This document shows positions 58,426-64,000 of a DNA stretch of 64,000 nt, one piece after another. The notes under the pieces are model-generated. The model had not been told where the DNA came from, searched no databases, and saw only the letters and a list, made by a program, of their open reading frames with translations. This stretch comes from Vibrio aerogenes. Its GTDB lineage: Bacteria > Pseudomonadota > Gammaproteobacteria > Enterobacterales > Vibrionaceae. The stretch is taken from positions 1,240,001 to 1,304,000 of the forward strand of contig NZ_AP024861.1 of the NCBI RefSeq assembly GCF_024346755.1, given 5' to 3'. How positions within the stretch are numbered: the first letter of the stretch is position 1; every line of letters starts with the position of its first letter. The translations under genes were made by a program, and so were the position numbers.

Positions 58426-61400
58426 TGGAAACCCTCAATCACCTCACGCCGGAACAACTTGAGTCGCAGGCAAAGCAATTTTTAAATGAACAGCTGAAGC
58501 AGCAGTTACAAAACAAGAGCCAACCGGTACATGAAGCGTTATTTAATCCTGTCTATCATCAGGCATTTGCTCAGGCTTTTGTCAGTGCCAGTCTGAAAAA
58601 AGCGGGAGAGCAGATCGTCTCAGAACCTTTGCAGCGTTATCTTTCCCGGAGTGTATTAGCGCCGCAGGTACAGCAATTTAACGCAAAAGTGGCTGCAGAT
58701 TTGGCGGCTGAGGCACAAACGCCGGTACAACTGGCGCAACAACTTCTGGCACCGGATGTGCTGGCAATTGATGAAGATGACCCGAAACTGGCGGCCCCTG
58801 AAGCGTCAGGGGCTGATGTTGCTGAAGCTGCGTCGTCTGCGGTGACGGAAGACAATCAAACTGTCTCTGCCGCAGAATCACAAAATCAAACGACGGCTGA
58901 ATCTGGTTCACCGGCAGGTGAGTCGTCGTCTGACACTCCATCTGCCGAAGCTTCATCTGCTGAAATAAGGCAAAAGGAAGCGGCTTCTGCATCTGATACG
59001 ACATCTGTTTCGTCGAAAACGACATCTGTGGCTGATGAGTCTGCTCAAACAGAAAAGACGGCTCAGACGCAACATCAGGCTCAGTCGCAAAATACAACGG
59101 GGAGTACGGCGACACAGACAAGCAGTGCAACGACGGTTGAAGAGACCACAGCCCCGGTATCAGCCCCGGAAAGCATACCATTGACTGAAGCTTCGGCTGT
59201 GCCGGAGAACCGTGGTCAGATGATCAATCAGATTAAATCGGGAGAAGCAGAGACCGGCAGCCCGTTGGCCAATCAGGCGCTTGCGGCGCTTGGTGGTGCA
59301 ATGCAGGGACTGGAAAACGCTGGCTCTGCATTGGGGAAAGTGACCGGTGCGCTCGGGCTGGCTTCGGCGGGCAGCCCCAGTGTCAAACACTTTGACCCGG
59401 TGATAGGCGTGGATGTTCATCTGCTCGACTGCCCGCAACCGACACCAATTCCGGCACCTTATATTGCCATGGTGTTTGATACCGCGGAGTATATGGCGGA
59501 GGCGGCGCAAGTGTGTACTGCGGTTGGAATGGATGGCCTTGGCAAAGTTGCCGGGATGCTGGGGGGCTCTGTTTATGTGAATCAGTTTCACAAGGGTATG
59601 GCATCAAGTGAAATGAAGAACATGCCGCATGCCCCGTGGCACAACCCAGGAACCTTTAATGAAGGGGAAATTTTTATGGGTTCTTCTTCGGTGCTGACCG
59701 AAGGTGAACCGTTCAGCTACAAGGCGTTGCCGGGATTGGATTGCAGTATGGTTGGCATTCCGACACCGGGACGGGGAGATAAACCCAAGAAAACGCTCGC
59801 GATGGTGCTGCCAACCAGTATGCAATTACCATTACCCCAACCTGCGCCGGTGATTGTGGGTGGCGCACCGACGATCTCTATGACGGCACTGGCGATGAAA
59901 GGGGTGATGAAAGGTGCCGGGGCGATTGGTAAAAAAGTCGCCAAAAAAGCCAGTGGCGCAGGAGAAAAACTGGGCTCAGCGATTAAAAAATGGCAGACAG
60001 ACAGCGGGGTCTGGAAACGCATCAGTAAAAAATGTCATAACGCCGCAGATAAAGTCTTCGATCAAAAACTGCTGAAGAAATGTGACAATTTCCGCGAAGG
60101 CGTACACAACGCGATTTGCACCCTGACGGGTCACCCCATTGATGTGATTGCCGGTTATGTGACAACGGAACAGCAAACGGATATTTCACTGCCTGGCCCG
60201 TTGCCATTGGTCTGGCAACGCTGCTATTACTCTGACAGCAGCTATCAGGGGCAGTTGGGTTACGGTTGGCACCACAGTTATGATTATGCATTACTGGATA
60301 AAGATGACTCCGACTACCTGTTTGTGCAGATGCCGGATGGCCGGGCCAGCGGCACGCTGCGGCCAAAACCCGGTCAACCCAGCCTGATGCCGGATATCCG
60401 GATGCATTTATGTGTTGATAAGCAAGGGATGCATTACCTTCAGGATTATGACGGCACGCAATATCACTTTGGTCATGGTTCATTCCGCCACGAAGCGTTT
60501 CCTCACGAAAAAGCATATCCTCACGAAAAAGTAACGGGTCGCCGTTATCCTCTATCCTGTATTCGGGATAGTCACGACAATCAGATTCGCTTTTGTTACG
60601 ACGAGCATCAGGGACATCTGTACGCGATCTTCGACAGTGCTGGCCGGCGGCTGAATGTTTCCACCGATCAATATGGCCGGATTACCGGGATTGGTCTGGA
60701 TGATGGCCGCAACTCACATCCACTGGTCAGTTATGTATATCAGGATCTGGACTTGGTTCAGGTCCTGGACGCGAAACATCAGCCGTTCAGTTATCAGTAT
60801 CAGAATCACCTGCTGGTCAAAGAAACTAACCGGGTTGGTACTTCGTATCATTTCCGCTGGGATGATGTCAGTAAGGGCGTGAAAGCCCGCGCGACCGCCA
60901 CATGGGGACGAAGTGAATCTTACCCGGAACCCTTTTATGTGCGCGAGTTACACTACGATGATGCGCAGCGTATTACCACGGTGACTGATGGCCGGGAAAC
61001 TAACATTGTTTATCATTGGCACCCGACTCTGCCGGTGGTGAGTCAGGAAGTGGATCCGCTGGGTCACAGCGTCAGCTATACCTTTGATGATTACCATAAT
61101 CTGGTCTGCACCACTGATGCAATGGGTTATCGCAACGAATCTGAATATGATATTGCGAACCGTTTGATGGCTGAAACGGATGCCAAAGGCAATAAGACAG
61201 AATATATCTATCCGGAGCCGGGAGATGATGCGTTGATTGATGGGCGGGTCAATGAAATCCGGCAGGGAGAGCATGTCACCTTTTTCAGTTATAACGACAA
61301 GGGAGACCTCATCTGCCGAAAAAGTGACAGTGAATGGATTGAACTGGCATACCATCCAACCGGGCAATTGCAGTCAGCAGTGAATAAAATGGCGGATGTG

Positions 61401-63767
61401 CAGTTATTGCATTATGTCTATAACGAACATGGCTTACTGCACACTGAATATGACAGCGATAACCAGCCCACTCATTATGAATATAACCTCAATGGACTGG
61501 TGACAAAAGTCAGCAGTGTTTGTTTTGGTGAAACGCAGCTGGAATATGATGCCTGTGGCAATCTGACTGAGCGCCGGCACCAGAGCATGGCTGCAGAGCT
61601 GTTTACCTATAATGCCGAAGGGCAGGTGACGGGGTATCAGGATGCCAGTGGTGCAGTAACGCAACTCGATTATCAGGGGTTACCATTTCTCTGCCTTCGC
61701 ACTCATGCCGATGGCCATGAACTGCGTTATGAATACGACAGTGAGCTGAACCTGACGGCGCTGGTGAATGAAAACCGCGAGCGTTACGAGCTGGATTATG
61801 ATGAGAAAGAGCGGCTGATTCAGGAAAGGGCGTTCGATGGCAGTACCGTCAGTTATCAGTATGCGCCGAATGATTTTCTGACCCGGCGTCAGGAAGGTGA
61901 ACTGGGCTGGCAGCAGCACATCCGTGACCCGCTGGGCCGGCTGGAAAAAATACTCTATCAGGACGGCGACAGCAGTCAGTTCAGTTACGATAAACAGGGA
62001 AGATTGACAGAAGCCAGTAATAGCCAGCATACCACTCAGTTTGAGTATAACGACCAGCATCAGCTTACAGCCCAGATTCAGGATGGTCAGCGGATAGCGT
62101 ATGACACTCAGCCAACCCATCACCGCCTGACGCTGCCAAATGGTCAGAACCTGACTTATCACATTGGTGCAGGACATAAACTCAGCCATATCAGTGTTGA
62201 TGAAAAAGTGCTGTCCCGCTATGAATATGATGCGAAAGGGTTTGAAGTAAAACAAAACCTTGGGGCGATGACACTGTTGCAGTCATACGATCCTTATGGT
62301 CGTTTGATTGAACAGCGGGGCGAAGTGGCGCATCAGCCACAGGCGATTACCCGGCGTGGTTATGCTTACGATAAAGCGGGGCGGGTGGCGCAGATCCAGC
62401 GCCAGTTCGGTGGATTGCAAACCTTTACGTATGACAACCGGGGGCGGTTGCAGAAAACGATCACCGGCGGACAGCATCAGAACTACCGGTTTGATGCGGC
62501 GGGTAACTTGCTACATGATGATCTGACTGGGGCAGAAAAGGGCCGTCAACCGGTTTATACATTACATTTCAACAGCGGCAAAACCGATGGTGCGGAGTTG
62601 TCGCATGTCCGTCATAATCAGCTCCGCCGTAACGGAGAGCGTCGCTGTAAATATGATGAATACGGCAACCGGATTCTCGAATCCTATGGTAACGGCACGT
62701 CGCAGACCCACTATTTTTACAATACGCAAAATCAACTGACCGTGTTGCAGAAAACCGTCGCGACGCACACTACGTTGGTGATGAATTTCACCTATGATGC
62801 GCTGGGACGGCGCTGTGCGAAATTCGTCACTGAGTATCACAAGAATCAGCCCGTCCGGCAAACCCGAACCAGTTTCTTGTGGGACGGCGATGTATTGCTG
62901 GCTGAGCAGCAGACACAAGTCAATCTGTTACAGGGTGAAGAACTTCCGCCGGTTTCATTTAAGCAACCGGATGTGGTGTATATCCACCGACCCAACAGCT
63001 TTGAACCCCTGATGCAGCTCCGTCCACCCGCAGCAGAGGATATCCCTGAGGATGATATTCTTCCGCCGCCACAGTTCAGTGTCTATTATTATCTCAACGA
63101 CCATCTGGGGACACCGCAGGAGTTGCTGGATAAACGGGGCAATATTGTCTGGCAGGCACTCACCAGCCCGTACGGTACTCTGGTGAAGCTGAAGGAAAAT
63201 AAGATCTCCAACCCAATTCGTCTGCCCGGTCAGTATGCCGATGAAGAGTCCGGGTTGCACTACAACCGGTTCCGATATTATCATCCACAGGACGGTTGTT
63301 ATCTGAACAGAGACCCGATTGGTTTGTTGGGTGGATTGAATCTGTATGATTACCCACGGGACCCGGTGAACTGGGGGGACCCGCTGGGGTTGAGTAGTAA
63401 TACATGCAGTGGTGTTAAAGGAGCTTTAGAACCCGAAGTTCAAGAATTTATTGAAGAATTTAAGAAGCGTTATCCTGATCGAGCGTATCAGTCCGGTCAT
63501 TATCGCACTCATTCCGACGGCCGTGAGTTAGAAATAGATTTTGAAACAGATAACGCTATAGTTGAGATTAAAGCTGGTAAAGGAAAGGGGCTTACAAGAC
63601 AGACGAAAGATAGACTTGATTCCGCAGTAAATCCTAGTGGTAAAGTTGTCATAGGACTTGCGTTTAGCAAAAAAGGAATTTCACCACATGCTGTTGAGAG
63701 TATAGAAAAAGTTGGTGGTTTGGGTAGCGGTAGTATGTCGGATGTTTTAGATTTAATTGCACCATAG
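58425..63767 (+). CDS. PAAR-like / Rhs polymorphic toxin with C-terminal nuclease
   Basis: A 1780-residue T6SS effector. Residues 1-115 are helical; about 130-265 are a Ser/Thr/Glu/Ala-rich linker; about 315-480 form a PAAR-like domain (PIPAPYIAMVF, NEGEIFMGSS, GGAPTIS). From about 565 a DUF6531 segment and many YD repeats build the Rhs shell. The core ends DPIGLLGGLNLYDYP...DPLGL near 1651, the self-cleavage type boundary. The last 125 residues are a variable toxin: Asp1705 (IDF), Glu1714 and Lys1716 (VEIKAGKGKG) fit a PD-(D/E)XK nuclease. From about 63400 the DNA becomes AT-rich, which suggests tip exchange. Confidence 0.9.
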   Translation: METLNHLTPEQLESQAKQFLNEQLKQQLQNKSQPVHEALFNPVYHQAFAQAFVSASLKKAGEQIVSEPLQRYLSRSVLAPQVQQFNAKVAADLAAEAQTPVQLAQQLLAPDVLAIDEDDPKLAAPEASGADVAEAASSAVTEDNQTVSAAESQNQTTAESGSPAGESSSDTPSAEASSAEIRQKEAASASDTTSVSSKTTSVADESAQTEKTAQTQHQAQSQNTTGSTATQTSSATTVEETTAPVSAPESIPLTEASAVPENRGQMINQIKSGEAETGSPLANQALAALGGAMQGLENAGSALGKVTGALGLASAGSPSVKHFDPVIGVDVHLLDCPQPTPIPAPYIAMVFDTAEYMAEAAQVCTAVGMDGLGKVAGMLGGSVYVNQFHKGMASSEMKNMPHAPWHNPGTFNEGEIFMGSSSVLTEGEPFSYKALPGLDCSMVGIPTPGRGDKPKKTLAMVLPTSMQLPLPQPAPVIVGGAPTISMTALAMKGVMKGAGAIGKKVAKKASGAGEKLGSAIKKWQTDSGVWKRISKKCHNAADKVFDQKLLKKCDNFREGVHNAICTLTGHPIDVIAGYVTTEQQTDISLPGPLPLVWQRCYYSDSSYQGQLGYGWHHSYDYALLDKDDSDYLFVQMPDGRASGTLRPKPGQPSLMPDIRMHLCVDKQGMHYLQDYDGTQYHFGHGSFRHEAFPHEKAYPHEKVTGRRYPLSCIRDSHDNQIRFCYDEHQGHLYAIFDSAGRRLNVSTDQYGRITGIGLDDGRNSHPLVSYVYQDLDLVQVLDAKHQPFSYQYQNHLLVKETNRVGTSYHFRWDDVSKGVKARATATWGRSESYPEPFYVRELHYDDAQRITTVTDGRETNIVYHWHPTLPVVSQEVDPLGHSVSYTFDDYHNLVCTTDAMGYRNESEYDIANRLMAETDAKGNKTEYIYPEPGDDALIDGRVNEIRQGEHVTFFSYNDKGDLICRKSDSEWIELAYHPTGQLQSAVNKMADVQLLHYVYNEHGLLHTEYDSDNQPTHYEYNLNGLVTKVSSVCFGETQLEYDACGNLTERRHQSMAAELFTYNAEGQVTGYQDASGAVTQLDYQGLPFLCLRTHADGHELRYEYDSELNLTALVNENRERYELDYDEKERLIQERAFDGSTVSYQYAPNDFLTRRQEGELGWQQHIRDPLGRLEKILYQDGDSSQFSYDKQGRLTEASNSQHTTQFEYNDQHQLTAQIQDGQRIAYDTQPTHHRLTLPNGQNLTYHIGAGHKLSHISVDEKVLSRYEYDAKGFEVKQNLGAMTLLQSYDPYGRLIEQRGEVAHQPQAITRRGYAYDKAGRVAQIQRQFGGLQTFTYDNRGRLQKTITGGQHQNYRFDAAGNLLHDDLTGAEKGRQPVYTLHFNSGKTDGAELSHVRHNQLRRNGERRCKYDEYGNRILESYGNGTSQTHYFYNTQNQLTVLQKTVATHTTLVMNFTYDALGRRCAKFVTEYHKNQPVRQTRTSFLWDGDVLLAEQQTQVNLLQGEELPPVSFKQPDVVYIHRPNSFEPLMQLRPPAAEDIPEDDILPPPQFSVYYYLNDHLGTPQELLDKRGNIVWQALTSPYGTLVKLKENKISNPIRLPGQYADEESGLHYNRFRYYHPQDGCYLNRDPIGLLGGLNLYDYPRDPVNWGDPLGLSSNTCSGVKGALEPEVQEFIEEFKKRYPDRAYQSGHYRTHSDGRELEIDFETDNAIVEIKAGKGKGLTRQTKDRLDSAVNPSGKVVIGLAFSKKGISPHAVESIEKVGGLGSGSMSDVLDLIAP

Positions 63768-63778
63768 AAGGAATGCTG

Positions 63779-64000
63779 ATGAAAGATGTATTTTATTTTT
63801 CTAAACAACCAATTGAGTTATTGAGTATTAAACAAAATTTACAAGATTATTATAATGACATATTGCTAAATGAGGATCAGGATGCTCTTCAGATTAAGAT
63901 TAATAAAGAAGAAATGATACAAATTGTATCTCTTAATGTTACAACTGAATTTGGCGATCCTGAAGATTGCGATGTTATAGAAGCTACAGGTGTGAAATCG
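63779..64000 (+). CDS. Putative immunity protein of the Rhs nuclease (partial, cut by window end)
   Basis: An open frame of 74 codons starts at the ATG at 63779, 11 bases after the rhs stop, with AGAAGGA upstream, and runs off the window. It begins MKDVFYFSKQPIELLS and is acidic (EDQD, DPEDCD). No family is recognised. Position and AT-rich composition, both shared with the toxin tip, support an immunity role by inference. Confidence 0.7.
   Translation, partial: MKDVFYFSKQPIELLSIKQNLQDYYNDILLNEDQDALQIKINKEEMIQIVSLNVTTEFGDPEDCDVIEATGVKS

Noticed and set aside
58678..59181. Antisense ORF inside the Rhs linker
   Set aside because: The low-complexity linker creates long open frames on both strands. 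The sense frame continues the Rhs protein.
60022..62255. Several long antisense ORFs inside the Rhs core
   Set aside because: They mirror the repeated YD-motif codons and have no start signals or family features.

Overview
The window looks like chromosomal DNA of a Vibrionaceae gammaproteobacterium. The bamE-recN-nadK-grpE-dnaK-dnaJ order, a minor-pilin operon directly after dnaJ, an integrated element in the 3' end of ssrA (the locus used by V. cholerae VPI-1, as I recall it), paired LexA boxes before recN, a PurR box before purL and an orphan type VI vgrG/Rhs cassette all fit. I cannot name the species from sequence alone.

Layout. 1-6.8 kb: start of an AraC-like regulator, an FMN-binding flavoprotein, rlmF, a FeeM/GNAT-like acyltransferase, a DUF1415 gene and a secreted subtilase with PKD and Fn3-like domains. 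6.89-17.35 kb: a 10.4-kb genomic island in ssrA, bounded by a 15-bp direct repeat with a tmRNA-type terminator at each end. It carries a P4-like integrase, an AlpA regulator, a protein with HUH-like motifs, a basic DNA-binding-like protein, and a three-gene operon: GHKL ATPase fused to a Shedu-like nuclease, an ABC-type AAA ATPase, and an HNH nuclease. An IS3-family element interrupts the HNH gene. I infer that the operon is an anti-phage system, Septu-like in two of its components but not one I can name.

17.3-31.6 kb: ssrA and smpB (trans-translation), a pentapeptide-repeat K+ channel-like protein, ratA-rnfH, bamE, recN under two LexA boxes, nadK, grpE and dnaK-dnaJ with sigma-32-type promoters before grpE and dnaK. 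A TAXI-TRAP transporter pair lies between grpE and dnaK. 31.7-40.4 kb: four minor pilin genes, glutathione-dependent formaldehyde detoxification (frmA, fghA, divergent LysR regulator), tadA and mltF. 40.5-54.6 kb: purL, a secreted GH28 pectinase, small conserved genes, a duplicated-domain lipoprotein, proS, trmO, a yaiI-like gene, a MITE-like inverted repeat, a DUF3549 gene, yqcC and truC.

54.6-64.0 kb: a type VI secretion effector cassette: vgrG, a TPR-like protein that may be an adaptor, a 1780-residue PAAR-like/Rhs protein with a C-terminal PD-(D/E)XK-like nuclease, and the start of an AT-rich gene in the immunity position, cut by the window end.

The two most interesting places are the island's nuclease/ATPase operon (11.2-15.2 kb) and the Rhs toxin cassette (55-64 kb). 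Family assignments come from motif recognition, with no database search.
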